The position numbers were made by a program, and so were the translations under genes. Below are positions 53,999 to 64,000 of a DNA stretch of 64,000 nt, piece by piece (position 1 is the first letter of the stretch; every line of letters starts with the position of its first letter). The stretch spans positions 163,580 to 227,579 of the forward strand of contig LIHB01000003.1 of assembly GCA_001297265.1 (NCBI GenBank). The letters run 5' to 3'. The stretch comes from Mycosphaerella arachidis (taxonomy: Eukaryota; Ascomycota; Dothideomycetes; Mycosphaerellales; Mycosphaerellaceae). Under the pieces are notes generated by a model that saw only the letters and a program-made list of their open reading frames with translations, had not been told where the DNA came from and did no database searches.

Positions 53999-56677
53999 CT
54001 AGTCATCGATCTCGTCGAGGATATCAGAATCCTGTAGGGAGACGGCATCATCGGATGCATCAGACTCGTGGCCATCGTCATGACCGTTAGCCCCGTCCTC
54101 CGCATTTTCATCATCCTCACTCTCCTCGCCAGCATCATCAGACTTGTCAAGCTTCTGACGCTTCTTGTTTTGGCCGGCCTCATCCTCGGCAGAAGAGGAA
54201 GGGCTCTCTTCCTTCTTGGGAGTTGGGTCGTCAAGAGTCTGCTTGACTGCCATCTTGCGCTTCTCGCCTTGCATCTGGATCTTCAGCATGTTGCGGTGGC
54301 TGTGTCGCTTGCCAAAGTAGTCGATGTACTTTGAGAAGTCCTTGACGTTCTCATCATACCACTCCCACTCGCCTGGGCCGTAACCCTTGGACTTGGGCTG
54401 TACTTGCTTCTGGCCGAGAGCAGCTGAAATGCGCTTGGTGATCGTGGCTTTGTCGCAGTAGCAGCCGTTGTAGCAGAAACGATCTCGAACGTCCTTATTG
54501 CCGTAGCCGGCTTCGCTTGTGATGCGAAGAAGCATACCACGCCAAAGCAGATCTGGGCAGAAGTCGACAATGCACTCGGCAGCACGCTTGGTTAAAACGA
54601 GACGCTCTTTCAGCTGCTTGCGGGTGGCAACGGTGTCTTTAACCGAGAACACCACTTGCTCAAGATTCTCGGTCGTACCCTTCTTGCCAGGATTCCAGCA
54701 GATCTTGAGGCTGGCTTGACCTTCGACATCGAGCTTTCCAGCTTCAGCTGCCTCGATTGCCTCGTCGGGGGCGTGGTAGCCCATTTCCCTCGCCTTGGCG
54801 GCAATCTCGTCACTGGCAAAGGCAAAGGCGCCGGAATGGTATGGATCACCGCCAGACTCGCCCTTGCGCTGACCACGCTGCATCTTCTTCTTCTCGCCAG
54901 GAGGTGGTGGAGCCTCAACGTCTGACGATGGTTCGGCTCCGCGCTTCTTCTTGTTGGCACGAGCAATGCGCTGCTGCTCTTGCACCTTGGCATCGAGCTC
55001 ATCGATAATGGCCACGTTGCGAGCGCGAGTAGCATCCATCTCGCGCAGTGCTTGTGGGTCGTAGACGCTGTCGTCCCAGGTGGCCCTCGCCTTCTCTGCT
55101 GCGAAGTCGATCTTACGCGTCCATGGGAACTCCTCTGCTTCTGCTTGGCGGCGGGCACCCTTGCGTGGAGCATTCTTGCCTACACGCTCCCTGGGCTTCT
55201 GGCGCAGCGCGTACGGTGGTGTAGGCGGTGGCGGTGGGGGTGTTGTCGCAAGCGGTGACTCCTTTCTGGCCCGAGGTCGCACAGGCTTAGGATGCTCCAT
55301 GGGCGAGAAGTTGGCCGGTGGCATCATATGGCCTCCATATCCTGGGGGAATGCCATAAGATGTTTGCTGTGGAGGACCGACTGGACGGCCCATTCCAGGA
55401 TGTGCATACTGGGGATGACCGGGTTGACCTGGATGAACAGCCATTGGCTGGGCGTGAGGTTGAGACGGCAATGCGTTCAGCGGAGGTGCTAGTGAAGGAC
55501 CTTGTTGCGGTGGCGGTGGAGGTCCACGAGGAGGCATCGGGGACCGGCCTGGCTGAGACCCGCGATGGGGCAGCGCTGAGCTATGATGTGGAAGCATCTG
55601 AGCCTGGCCTTGAGGTGGGCCGCCAGCATGTGGCGATACATGTGTGCTGGGAGTCGCGTGCGCTGACGGATGGTGCTGTAGTCCCGAAATCGAAGGGCGA
55701 TGCTGAGGTAGAGGTTCATGGTGTGGTGGCAGCGACTGCTGCTGGTGATGAGGGACAAGCTGACCGGAAGGCCCTGCTTGCGCGTAACTGGGCTGTGGCT
55801 GCGGCACTGGCTCGCGAGGATACTTCTCTCGAGATGTGCCCAGCGCTTGCTGAAGGCGAGAGGCGTGGGTGTCGCTTGGTGTCAACTGGGGGATTCGCTC
55901 ACGCCCATAGATGCGAATGCCCAAGGATCGCCAGCGTGACCGCTCGAGCAGGCGAAAGTATGCTTGATTGGCTTGCGCTTGCGGAATGATCCATCTCTGG
56001 AGAGGGAAGTCATACATGTATCGCAGCATCTCTTCGTCCTTCTCCTTCTGGTACTCCTCGGTGATCTCCCAGCTGTTGTTGACGGGATACGTGGTGACGG
56101 TGGCGTACATCACTTCCCATTGCTCACGCATCTTGGTGTCGAAGGTGAGCCACGGTCGATCAGCTAGACCCTGTTCAGATTCCTCGTCATCTGAAGAGAT
56201 TTCGACGACATTCTCATCAATCTCGGCAAACTCGTCAGTCTCATCCTCCTCCTCGAGGTCTTCCTCTCGCTCTTTGGAGAAGTCGTACTCCTCGACCTCG
56301 TCTTCAATTTTGAGCATGTCCTCATCATGCTGAGCAGGTGCCTGTAGCTCGAGGTTAGCTGACACATGCCGGAGTGAATGCTTGTCGAGTCGGGCTCTTA
56401 CCTTGCCCTTTCTGCCCCACGGGCGGTTGGGCTCGCCTGTACTGACGGCCTTGGAGATGGATGTTCGAGTCACCATGCTTCGAGTAAGATCATCTTCGTT
56501 GTTATCAGAGATGACGATGGCTGAAGGCTTGCGCTGGACTTCAATTGTATCGGAGTGCTTGCGCTTTGCAGAGTTGCGAGGAGGGTTACTTCTAGTCGGA
56601 ACAGCTGTTGGCAAGGCCATTCTGAGTGCTGGTGCCGATCCTGTCACCCTGTGAGAGTTTAGTTTCAACTTCATCAT
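53999..56677 (-). CDS. Large acidic, Pro/His-rich protein of unknown function
   Basis: A single exon of 892 aa from the ATG at 56677; an ATG at 56620 is an alternative, and an acceptor-like CACAG just before it could mark an upstream intron. The order is a basic N-terminus with NRPWGRKGK, an acidic stretch (EEDLEEEDETDEFAEIDENVVEISSDDEE), a conserved-looking block (RPWLTFDTKMREQWEVMYATV; YMYDFPLQRWIIPQAQANQAYF), a long Pro/His/Gln-rich region, and a structured C-terminal third with WRGMLLRITSEAGYGNKDVRDRFCYNGCYCDKATI and clustered cysteines. It closes in an acidic tail. The composition suggests a nuclear chromatin or RNA-associated protein, which is inference. I recognise no named family. Confidence 0.8.
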   Translation of the reverse strand: MMKLKLNSHRVTGSAPALRMALPTAVPTRSNPPRNSAKRKHSDTIEVQRKPSAIVISDNNEDDLTRSMVTRTSISKAVSTGEPNRPWGRKGKVRARLDKHSLRHVSANLELQAPAQHDEDMLKIEDEVEEYDFSKEREEDLEEEDETDEFAEIDENVVEISSDDEESEQGLADRPWLTFDTKMREQWEVMYATVTTYPVNNSWEITEEYQKEKDEEMLRYMYDFPLQRWIIPQAQANQAYFRLLERSRWRSLGIRIYGRERIPQLTPSDTHASRLQQALGTSREKYPREPVPQPQPSYAQAGPSGQLVPHHQQQSLPPHHEPLPQHRPSISGLQHHPSAHATPSTHVSPHAGGPPQGQAQMLPHHSSALPHRGSQPGRSPMPPRGPPPPPQQGPSLAPPLNALPSQPHAQPMAVHPGQPGHPQYAHPGMGRPVGPPQQTSYGIPPGYGGHMMPPANFSPMEHPKPVRPRARKESPLATTPPPPPPTPPYALRQKPRERVGKNAPRKGARRQAEAEEFPWTRKIDFAAEKARATWDDSVYDPQALREMDATRARNVAIIDELDAKVQEQQRIARANKKKRGAEPSSDVEAPPPPGEKKKMQRGQRKGESGGDPYHSGAFAFASDEIAAKAREMGYHAPDEAIEAAEAGKLDVEGQASLKICWNPGKKGTTENLEQVVFSVKDTVATRKQLKERLVLTKRAAECIVDFCPDLLWRGMLLRITSEAGYGNKDVRDRFCYNGCYCDKATITKRISAALGQKQVQPKSKGYGPGEWEWYDENVKDFSKYIDYFGKRHSHRNMLKIQMQGEKRKMAVKQTLDDPTPKKEESPSSSAEDEAGQNKKRQKLDKSDDAGEESEDDENAEDGANGHDDGHESDASDDAVSLQDSDILDEIDD

Positions 56678-57663
56678 GTTGGTGGCGACACGCGGCAAGG
56701 TGCAGGTGCAGGCGTGACTGGCGTGGCAGGCGGTAAGCAAGCTCGTGCACACAGCTGCACAACAGTGAACTCAATGTGTTGTGTGTGAATGGACACGAGG
56801 TCAATACACACAACGGCGAGTGTTGCCGCGAAGTGAGATATTTTGCGCGACTGCAAAAACAACGTCGGAGTGGGAAGCCACGACCAATAGAAATTGCTGT
56901 CTTCCGCACGGACCATGCCGCTTCCCGCACATTCACTTCGTGCCAGCTTGCGCGACATTCACGGCTACAACCGGCCAGGCAGCCACGCCGGACAGCTCAA
57001 GTGCTTATGTGCTCGTAAGCAGCCCTAAGCAAGTAATCTGCGATATGAGTTGGTGAATGGAAGCTTTACTCACAATTAGTGCCTCGTGCGACAGGCGCGC
57101 GACTTGTTCAGCACGTGCGAATGCCAAAATATGTTCGTGATCAGTGAATGTAAAGTGTGGTTGCTCGATGTTTGGTGATGGCGATTGTGTCGAGTTGATG
57201 GGCGGTGCGCTGTTGCGAGGTGTTGTCGTGGGAATGCAAAATTGAGAATTGAGCGAAAGGGAAAACGCGAAGTGAATGGAACTTATGGAGTTAGATCTGT
57301 TTAGGGCTAGCGCGGTGGGGCCAGCATTTGGTCTGTGAATGACGGTGACGCACCGCAAGCTTTCCCGCTGTCACATGCACCAGCATCCCTTCCAGTGCGA
57401 CCAACAAATATGATACGTCGCACTTCCACCTTTCTGCTCTCTCCCGGCCCTCACCGCCGCTTCCTAGCTGCATAGCGGACGAGCGGTCGCGTGAAGCGTG
57501 GAAATCCTCAAACGCGTAGGGTCGAGCTCTGTCGCAACCCTGACTCGTGATATGTGTCTCGTTTGTAGTTCCAGCGTGCCCAGCACCCATTCTCAGAAAG
57601 ACGTCTGCATGTTCAAAGACGTATGTAACTTCAAGAACAGTTCCAGTCGAGAGTCGTAGTGCC
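56678..57663. other. Intergenic, no gene seen
   Basis: Upstream of the acidic protein and downstream of LSM1. Minus-strand frames at 57005-57698 have no motif. Confidence 0.4.
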
Positions 57664-58354
57664 TCAGAATATGATTTCCCCAGCATGCTCACCCTCAAAT
57701 CCCAGCTCAGAAAGCTTCTTCTGTTTCGACTTGTCGGTCTTCTTCCTGTCCTGGTCCTCCTGCTTCTTCAAGGCAAACACCTTTTCGACTGGGGCGAGCT
57801 CAAACGGGAGAGGAACATAGTCGTCCTTGTCAAGGTCCTGGTGTTGGAATTAGCGAGGACAAGATCAGCCAGTGTGACACAGTGCGTGGACATACAATCT
57901 CTCCAAGAAGGAGAACATTCTCTCCACGCACCAAGAACAGTCCGCGCTCAATGTCGGCGTAGAAGTTCTGTACGAACAGCCGCTCGACAGTGTCTTGCAA
58001 GACCAGGTTGCCTGCGTTCCATGCATCAGCGCATGCATTGGTCCATGTACTCTGCCCAAGATGTATTGTATCCTTACCGAACTGATCCCAGCTCCTTAAG
58101 ACACCAATAAGCTTCCTGCCGTCTCGTAGAGACAAAAGCAGTTTCTCTGTGATTCCGCCAGTTGGTCTCGCTCCTCACACACAGCCTGCTTACTCACTAT
58201 CGGTCAGGTCTAGCAGTTGAGCGGCTGTCGTAAACATCTGGGGCGGCAATTGAGGAACTACTGGCGGCGGGCCTTGTTGTATGGGCGTTGCTTGTTGCAT
58301 GGGCGGTCCTCCTGACGCCTGGGGGGCCGCATCATGGAGATTGCGATTCTCCAT
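57664..58354 (-). CDS. LSM1, mRNA-decay Sm-like protein
   Basis: Four exons, 58354-58198, 58146-58078, 58011-57896 and 57837-57664, give 171 aa; the introns of 51, 66 and 58 nt agree in phase. The N-terminal 45 residues are Pro/Gln-rich. The Sm1 motif reads KLLLSLRDGRKLIGVLRSWDQFGNLVLQDTVERLF once intron 2 is removed, and Sm2 reads RGLFLVRGENVLLLGEI. The C-terminal extension DLDKDDYVPLPFELAPVEKVF is diagnostic of Lsm1. The Lsm1-7 ring binds oligoadenylated mRNA 3' ends with Pat1 and promotes decapping in the cytoplasm. It is divergent from VPS39, with 274 bp between start codons. Confidence 0.95.
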
Positions 58355-58628
58355 GTGCTCATCGGTATGAACGAGTGGTGACAAAGGAGTGTGGGGTTGT
58401 TGTGTGTTGAGGGAAGAAGTAAAGAAGGCGGTGGTGATGTAGAGGCGCGAGTGCGATGGTGCATGGGTGGGGTCTGTTTCGGCAAGTCAAGCTGGAAGTG
58501 ATGATGGAGATGGAGCTACAGTACACCAAGTGAACGACTCCAGATACATACACACGGGCAACGGCAAACGACCTGGACTGCACAGAGTGAACGCCATGAT
58601 ACCGCGATAATATGCCCATACCGGCAGG

Positions 58629-61600
58629 ATGCTGTCCGCATTCAAGGCGCAGGCGATCTACGAGCTGCGACAGCGCGACAAGTCCAAGGTGGAATCGCTG
58701 CTGGCGTACGGCGATCGACTGCTCGTCGGCCTGAACACGGGCGCACTGCGAGTCTGCCGCGTGAACGAGTCGAGCACGAACGGATACGGGTCCGGAGGCC
58801 TCGAAGCGAACGCGACCGATGGTAGTAGTAGTCATGGTAATAGTAATAGCCACGCAAACCACGGCGACGCACCACCCAGCCCGACCGCAGCGAAGAGCAA
58901 AGCAGTCGAAGTGCTGCACGAGGAGGACAAATTCAGCAAGAAGCCCGTGCAGCAGCTGGCCAGGGTCAAAGAGGCGAATCTGCTCGTCAGCCTGAGCGAT
59001 GCGTACGTCTCGCTGCACGACCTGCAGAGCTACCAGCTGGTCGAGCGACTGGAGCGCACAAAGGGTGCCGCGTGCTTTGCGGTGACCAGCAGCGTCGTCA
59101 AGGACTCAGAGACGAAGGTGCCGAGTCTGGTCTCGAGACTGGCAGTGGCAGCGAAGAGGAAGATCATGTGCTGGACGTGGCAGGACATGGAGCTGTCCGA
59201 GGAGATTGTGGAGATCAACATGGAGGCCAGCCTGAAGAGCTTGAACTGGACCGACGGCACGCGTCTGATGGTGGGCATGGACCCCGGCTTCAGCGTGGTA
59301 GACATCACGACGCAAGAAGTCACTCCCGTGAACAAGTCAGCGCCGAAGACTGCGAGTGGCGGCGATCTGAACAATGGTGAGCTCGCCGGGGTCCGATTCG
59401 GCGCTGTGAGCAGCAGTGGCATGGGTTACATGGGAATGGGCAGCTGGGTGCCAAAGCCCATGGCCACACCATTGACCCGTGACGAGGTGTTACTAGCCAA
59501 GGACGTCAATACGTTGTTCGTCAGTGCTGATGGCAAGCCGCTGGAAAAGCGGCAGATCCCATGGGCTCAGGCTCCGGAAGCAATAGGGTACAGCTATCCG
59601 TATTTGCTGGCGCTCAACCCACCAGACAAGGGCACACTTCAAATACGCAGCCCGGATACCCTCTCATTACTGCAGACTATCCAGGTTCCGGGCGCAGTCG
59701 TGCTTCATGTTCCACAACCCAACATCAGTCTAGCGCATGCTGGGAAAGGGTTTCTGGTAGCATCGGACCGCACCATCTGGCGCATGAATGCGCTGCCATA
59801 TGATACCCAGATTGCCGAACTTGTCGAGAAGCAGCGTTTTGACGAAGCCATCAGTTTGCTCAATCTACTCGAAGACACGCTAATCGACGACAAAGCTGGC
59901 CGCATCCGTGAGATCATGACACAGAAGGCGATGCTTCTGTTCCATCAGCAGAAGTATAGGGCCTCGCTGGACCTCTTCACGCACGCCGAAACATCACCTG
60001 ACCGTGTTGTTGCACTCTATCCGAGAAGCATCGCCGGTGATCTCTCAAGCATTGAAGAAGAAGCCATCGAGGCCGAGCCCCCACCGGCCGAAGGTGCTGA
60101 AGGCAAAGCTGAAGATACTGGCAAGGAAGCACCATCTACACCACAGAAGGGAATGCTGGGTAGACTTCGAGGCAGCGCGAGAAAAGCCGAACCAGATGCT
60201 GCATCGATCAGATCCCCGGCTAGGAAAGATACGGACAATATGACCGTCCGTACGAAGGCAGGCCCGCTCAAACCTCAAGACAAACCACTTCAAGGCGATG
60301 ATCTGAGGATTGCCGCCTATTGTCTGACTTCGTTTCTCGCTGATGCCCGTCGACGAATGCCGATCTTCCTGAACCCTGATGGGTCGCTGAAAGAAGATCC
60401 GCCGACCCTCGACAGCGAGACTGGGAAGCCAGCGTTCTGCAATCTTCTGCCTCAAGCCATTATCGATGATTTGAAAGCCGGACTAGACATTGACTGGCAG
60501 ACTGAGCTGCTCAAAGCGGCCAAGCTGGTTGATACGACCATCTTTCGGTGCTACATGCTTGCCAATCCGTCCATGGCAGGGTCGCTGTTCCGTGTTGACA
60601 ACTTCTGTGACCCCGAAGTGGTACAGTCGGCACTGTATGAAGGCGAACGCTACAGTGACCTGATCGAGTTCCTACACGGCAAAAAATTACACCGCCAGTC
60701 GCTCGAGATGCTTGCCAAATTTGGCAAGAACGAGGCTGATGCAGAAGTCCCTGAAGGCATGCTAGGACCTCAGCGCACCGTCGCATATCTGAAACAGCTG
60801 CCACCCGAGCTCGTTGATCTTGTGCTTGAGTTTGTGCGCTGGCCGATCGATGAGAAGCCCGAGGTAGGTATGGAGGTGTTCCTGGCGGACAGCGACAATG
60901 CCGAGAGACTTCCTCGAGGTAAGGTACTCGAGTTCCTGCACGGCATAGATCCCAAGCTGGAGGCACAGTATTTGGAGCACATCATTAACGAGCTCAATGA
61001 CAACACCCCAGAATTCCACCAGCAGCTCGTGGACGCCTACCTCGAAGAGCTGAAACATGATGACATCTCGGAAGAAGAGCGAACACAAGCGAAGACGAGG
61101 CTGGAGGCGTTCCTCAGCAGGAGCAGAGACTACAACAAACGCAAGACATTTCAGCAGCTTCCTGCCGATGATCCGACTTTCTACGAGGCGCGTGCCATCG
61201 TCGTCAGCGCGATGGGTAACCATAAACAAGCACTTTCCATCTACGTCTTCCAGATCAGAGACTATGAGAAGGCCGAAGCTTACTGCAACAAGCTGTACGC
61301 TCAAGAACAAGCTGATGAGCAAGCATGTCTGCTGGAAGGCACTGCTACGCATAAGAAGCGTTTCAGGACGGCGCCCGAGGAGACGTCTGACAAGAACATC
61401 TTCGCTACCCTTCTTGGCCTGTACCTGCGACCACCATCTGGCGAAGAAAAGCGTTGGCCGCAAGCACTCGACTTGCTTAGCAAACACGGTGCCCGTCTGC
61501 CGGCAAGTAGCACACTTGATCTTATGCCAGACGATCTTGCAGTCAAGGAGCTGCAGGACTACTTTCGTGGTCGCATTAGGAACGCGACTTCCATACTTCG

Positions 61601-61904
61601 CGAGGAGATCATCGTCCGTAGTCTTGAAGGTGTGCGGCGAGTGAACACTGAACGCACTCTTCTTGTTGGACCGGACAATGTCAGCCATGAAAAGCCACTA
61701 GGCAAGAACAGAAGAGTTCGCATTGGCGAAGATGATCACTGTAAGGTGTGTCTGAAGCGTTTTGGCGCAAGCGCTATCAGAGTGTATCCAGACAACGAGG
61801 TGATACACTACGGGTGCATAGGGCGAAGCGGCAACAACAGAATGCGTGGAGATGGTGGCGGGCGTGGCTTCGGAGCACTGCGCAGCTCCGCCGGGTGGGG
61901 ATGA
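58629..61904 (+). CDS. HOPS subunit Vps39/Vam6
   Basis: A single exon of 1091 aa. An N-terminal CNH beta-propeller (MLSAFKAQAIYELRQRDKSKVESLLAYGDRLLVGLNTG) is interrupted by a Ser/Asn/His-rich insert near residues 55-80. A helical clathrin-type repeat region follows (DDKAGRIREIMTQKAMLLFHQQKYRASLDLFTHAE), with an acidic linker at about residues 475-550. The C-terminus ends in the zinc-binding-type motif CKVCLKRFGASAIRVYPDNEVIHYGC. Vps39 binds Ypt7 and the vacuole membrane in the HOPS tether and takes part in vacuole-mitochondria contacts. Confidence 0.94.
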   Translation: MLSAFKAQAIYELRQRDKSKVESLLAYGDRLLVGLNTGALRVCRVNESSTNGYGSGGLEANATDGSSSHGNSNSHANHGDAPPSPTAAKSKAVEVLHEEDKFSKKPVQQLARVKEANLLVSLSDAYVSLHDLQSYQLVERLERTKGAACFAVTSSVVKDSETKVPSLVSRLAVAAKRKIMCWTWQDMELSEEIVEINMEASLKSLNWTDGTRLMVGMDPGFSVVDITTQEVTPVNKSAPKTASGGDLNNGELAGVRFGAVSSSGMGYMGMGSWVPKPMATPLTRDEVLLAKDVNTLFVSADGKPLEKRQIPWAQAPEAIGYSYPYLLALNPPDKGTLQIRSPDTLSLLQTIQVPGAVVLHVPQPNISLAHAGKGFLVASDRTIWRMNALPYDTQIAELVEKQRFDEAISLLNLLEDTLIDDKAGRIREIMTQKAMLLFHQQKYRASLDLFTHAETSPDRVVALYPRSIAGDLSSIEEEAIEAEPPPAEGAEGKAEDTGKEAPSTPQKGMLGRLRGSARKAEPDAASIRSPARKDTDNMTVRTKAGPLKPQDKPLQGDDLRIAAYCLTSFLADARRRMPIFLNPDGSLKEDPPTLDSETGKPAFCNLLPQAIIDDLKAGLDIDWQTELLKAAKLVDTTIFRCYMLANPSMAGSLFRVDNFCDPEVVQSALYEGERYSDLIEFLHGKKLHRQSLEMLAKFGKNEADAEVPEGMLGPQRTVAYLKQLPPELVDLVLEFVRWPIDEKPEVGMEVFLADSDNAERLPRGKVLEFLHGIDPKLEAQYLEHIINELNDNTPEFHQQLVDAYLEELKHDDISEEERTQAKTRLEAFLSRSRDYNKRKTFQQLPADDPTFYEARAIVVSAMGNHKQALSIYVFQIRDYEKAEAYCNKLYAQEQADEQACLLEGTATHKKRFRTAPEETSDKNIFATLLGLYLRPPSGEEKRWPQALDLLSKHGARLPASSTLDLMPDDLAVKELQDYFRGRIRNATSILREEIIVRSLEGVRRVNTERTLLVGPDNVSHEKPLGKNRRVRIGEDDHCKVCLKRFGASAIRVYPDNEVIHYGCIGRSGNNRMRGDGGGRGFGALRSSAGWG

Positions 61905-62122
61905 GTCCTTTTCGAGAAGTATACCACAATGATACCCAATCGCATCTCGAGTGAAGTATACCTCGTCCTAAGCCTATCCGTGTCGCGGCTATGTGGCTAT
62001 GCATGAAGGATCGCCATGAACTATCAACGCAACTGGTAGAGCTCGTTCCTTCCTTCCACTTCAGCGCGATACAAGAGGCAAGAACAAGTTTTGTAAAGTC
62101 GCAGCCGTATTCCAACACAACC

Positions 62123-62419
62123 ATGGGCTGCATGAGCTCCCGAGAAGTACGAGAACAAGGACTTGAGAAGAGACCAGGTCATGGACCAGTCGTGAACGGG
62201 CACCACATGTCCACTCCACCAAGACGGGGAGGTGCAGCCAGGATGGCCAGAATGAACAAGTACGTTGAACACATACAAGGAGAACTATCCGGTCATTACA
62301 TCTGGTTTGAACACAGCATGAATGACCCCGGTGGCATGAGCACAGGGGCTCAAATGGGAGCAGGTGTTGGTGTCGGCGCTGGTATGGGACCTGGTGGTGC
62401 AGGAGACCCTGGCATGTAA
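62123..62419 (+). CDS. Small protein with N-myristoylation motif
   Basis: A single exon of 98 aa from the first ATG with a good context (CAACCATGG). The first residues, MGCMSSRE, fit the N-myristoyltransferase consensus: Gly2, a small or neutral run and Ser6. Cys3 is suitable for palmitoylation, as in MGCxxS proteins of signalling pathways. The middle is basic with a short helix (ARMARMNKYVEHIQGEL). The last 35 residues are Gly, Met and Ala rich. The frame continues upstream of the ATG without a better start. No family is recognised. The gene follows VPS39 on the same strand by 218 bp and is separate from it. Confidence 0.6.
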   Translation: MGCMSSREVREQGLEKRPGHGPVVNGHHMSTPPRRGGAARMARMNKYVEHIQGELSGHYIWFEHSMNDPGGMSTGAQMGAGVGVGAGMGPGGAGDPGM

Positions 62420-62718
62420 CCTATCGAGAAGAGGGGGGGACGGGAAACTGTATGTCGATGGATATCTTGATCCAGATTCATGCCTGATGGCTTTATGGCA
62501 GCAGACTGCCAATCCCAACGCCTCGCTCATGTAGATACAAACGTACAGGCAGGCGCAGACATTACAGCCGAACCGCATGCTCCCTTCTTCCACTCCTCAG
62601 AAAATTTATAACCCACACACCCAACATTGCTCTTGGGTTTGTAAAACGTATTACTGTTGTAATCTCTCAGCTTCAAATCATGCTGCAGCCTGTGTACGAA
62701 GTCCACATTAGGGATGAA
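62420..62718. other. Spacer, no gene seen
   Basis: 3' flank of the small myristoyl-motif gene. Confidence 0.4.
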
Positions 62719-63054
62719 TTAACGATCAAAGACAGCCGCCATTGCGATATCCTTGTGTTCCTCATCGAGCACGTTTTTCGCACTGCTCAATTCGTTGCTC
62801 TGTATAAACGCCTGGAACATCGGCGTATCCCGAAGCGCGCTCTGAGATCATCGTCGCGTCTGAGACGATGGAGATCACCTGGGACAGCTTTGGCGCGCTG
62901 CTTGTAGTAGTCTTCGGCCAATGGGGTTGAGAACGTGGTCATCTTCGGCGCGGAAATGGGTCAAAGGTGCCATTACGACTCTGTGGGAGAGGTTCATGGT
63001 GCCGATCTCGAGAGGCTCGAAGAGCCTGCTACTCTGTGCTGGTGCACTCCCCAT
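62719..63054 (-). pseudogene. Old Yellow Enzyme fragment, frameshifted and truncated
   Basis: The ATG at 63054 opens a frame with RLFEPLEIGTMNLSHRVVMAPLTHF and a DDHVLNP segment, the start of an NADH:flavin oxidoreductase of the OYE family. Near 62924 one extra G moves the match to a second frame (AEDYYKQRAKAVPG). Near 62878 it moves again (DATMISERASGYADVPGVYTEQ). A third shift near 62783 gives KNVLDEEHKDIAM before a stop at 62719. Only the first quarter of a normal barrel of about 370-400 residues is present, without the catalytic His/Asn or most of the FMN site. No introns of normal size explain the shifts. This is a dead copy, and no intact homolog lies in the window. Confidence 0.72.
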
Positions 63055-64000
63055 TTTGCTGTGATTTCTGTTGCCTTCGAAGATGAGGTCGTGACTGTAT
63101 CCGTGAGCAGTTTGGAAATATTTTCAATCGTATGCAGCAATGGTATAGATAGGGAGAAGGTAAACTGGTGCAATACTTATACTTATCGATCGCAAATGGC
63201 CGACCTTCATTTTCTCCGGCGTCCGTTTGATTAGCGTCGAAGCGTAAGTGCTTACGGGTCACAGAAGTGGTGCTACCGCTTTGGGTGCCTTCTTCGCTCT
63301 TCCCACTGCACAATAAGACTGTTTGGGGGTTGCAAAGCGTAGCAGCGAGCCTAACCTGTGCGGGTAGCTGCTGCGTAGTCAAAAGGCCCAAATTGAGGAC
63401 GAGGACAAGTCCCTAACAGACAAAGCAGGAAGGCCGGGTCTACAGCGCTTATATAGTATAGTGCCTGCGGACAGGACATCATGTGCTGTAGTACGAGGTT
63501 GCGACAAACCCATCTGCCATGAGGGAAAAACAAAGTCGAACGCGACCGCAGAAGCGGTTTTCATCGCTCTCTGCACAGACCTCTTTCTTATCGTCGTTCA
63601 CGAGAGGCCGAAGTATGACAAAGTTAGTTGCCGCCAAGCGCTTCGTGCTTCAAACAGTGTTGCTCGAATCGGCGGCTTTTTGAAGGCATCCGTAAGCGAT
63701 GGCAACCTGCGTGAGGCGAAGCACGACAGAATATCTGTTTGCGATCCGCCAACATGATATGATGATCAAGTAACATTGACATGCGCTCTCTGGTATCTAA
63801 TGTGGTGTCCAAGATACTGTGCTTCCCAAATGCAGTCATACTTCGTCAGTCTTCCCGTATCATGTCGACAAAAATGCCTCCAAACCAGAAGTGAGGCGAT
63901 GAAGAAATGCTCATTGCGTGGATGGAGCTCGAACTCGAGGACTGCTTACTGACCAGTCTCGGTCTCCTGTAATTGGGGTCAGCAAGTTTACTGCACGAAT
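63055..64000. other. Right end of the window, no gene seen
   Basis: Plus-strand 63461-63757 is open for 98 codons but shows no motif, and its start context is poor. I see nothing else on either strand. Confidence 0.35.

Noticed and set aside
62719..62860. Persuasive-looking minus-strand exon ending VLDEEHKDIAMAAVFDR
   Set aside because: Reading the region upstream showed it to be the last frame-shifted piece of the Old Yellow Enzyme relic, not an exon of a new gene.

Overview
The window is nuclear DNA of a filamentous ascomycete. Genes carry short introns (about 47 to 81 nt, one of 147 nt) with GTRNGT-like donors and CTRAY-type branch sites. The proteome includes a Zn2Cys6 regulator, a CFEM GPI protein, the NDR kinase COT1, and fungal-type Sec3, Vps39 and Psf1. 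Small families such as the PRELRDLIY-type F-box-like protein suggest Dothideomycetes, perhaps Mycosphaerellales. That placement is an impression and has not been tested.

Layout. 0.7-5.6 kb: Zn2Cys6 transcription factor, HIT hydrolase, F-box-like gene. 5.6-13 kb: gene-poor accessory-looking stretch with two related coiled-coil genes, an 8-cysteine small secreted protein, a gene with a frameshift and a decayed coiled-coil gene. 13-21.5 kb: borate/bicarbonate-type anion transporter, MFS transporter, and an alcohol-oxidase-like GMC flavoenzyme with a possible peroxisomal tail. 22-30 kb: small hypothetical genes, CHORD-CS co-chaperone, glutaredoxin-like protein, HpcH/HpaI aldolase, a gene-poor 2.9 kb and a C2H2 zinc-finger protein. 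30-48.6 kb: dense conserved core with COT1, Rpb12, family X DNA polymerase, Psf1, an F-box protein, an Smr protein ending in a CaaX box, an amino-acid permease and Sec3. 49-57 kb: a hypothetical gene with an in-frame TAG, a CFEM protein and a large acidic unknown. 57.6-64 kb: LSM1 and VPS39 (divergent), a small protein with a myristoylation motif, and a wrecked Old Yellow Enzyme copy.

The core genes serve polarity and secretion (COT1, Sec3, Vps39), transcription and mRNA decay (Rpb12, LSM1) and DNA replication or repair (Psf1 and Pol4, which share a promoter region). No biosynthetic cluster, CRISPR array, rRNA, credible tRNA or intact transposon was seen. The best candidates for something undescribed are in the 5.6-13 kb region: the cysteine-rich secreted peptide and the small coiled-coil family around it. 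Splice sites were placed by eye, with frame and phase checked for each, and were not tested against transcripts.
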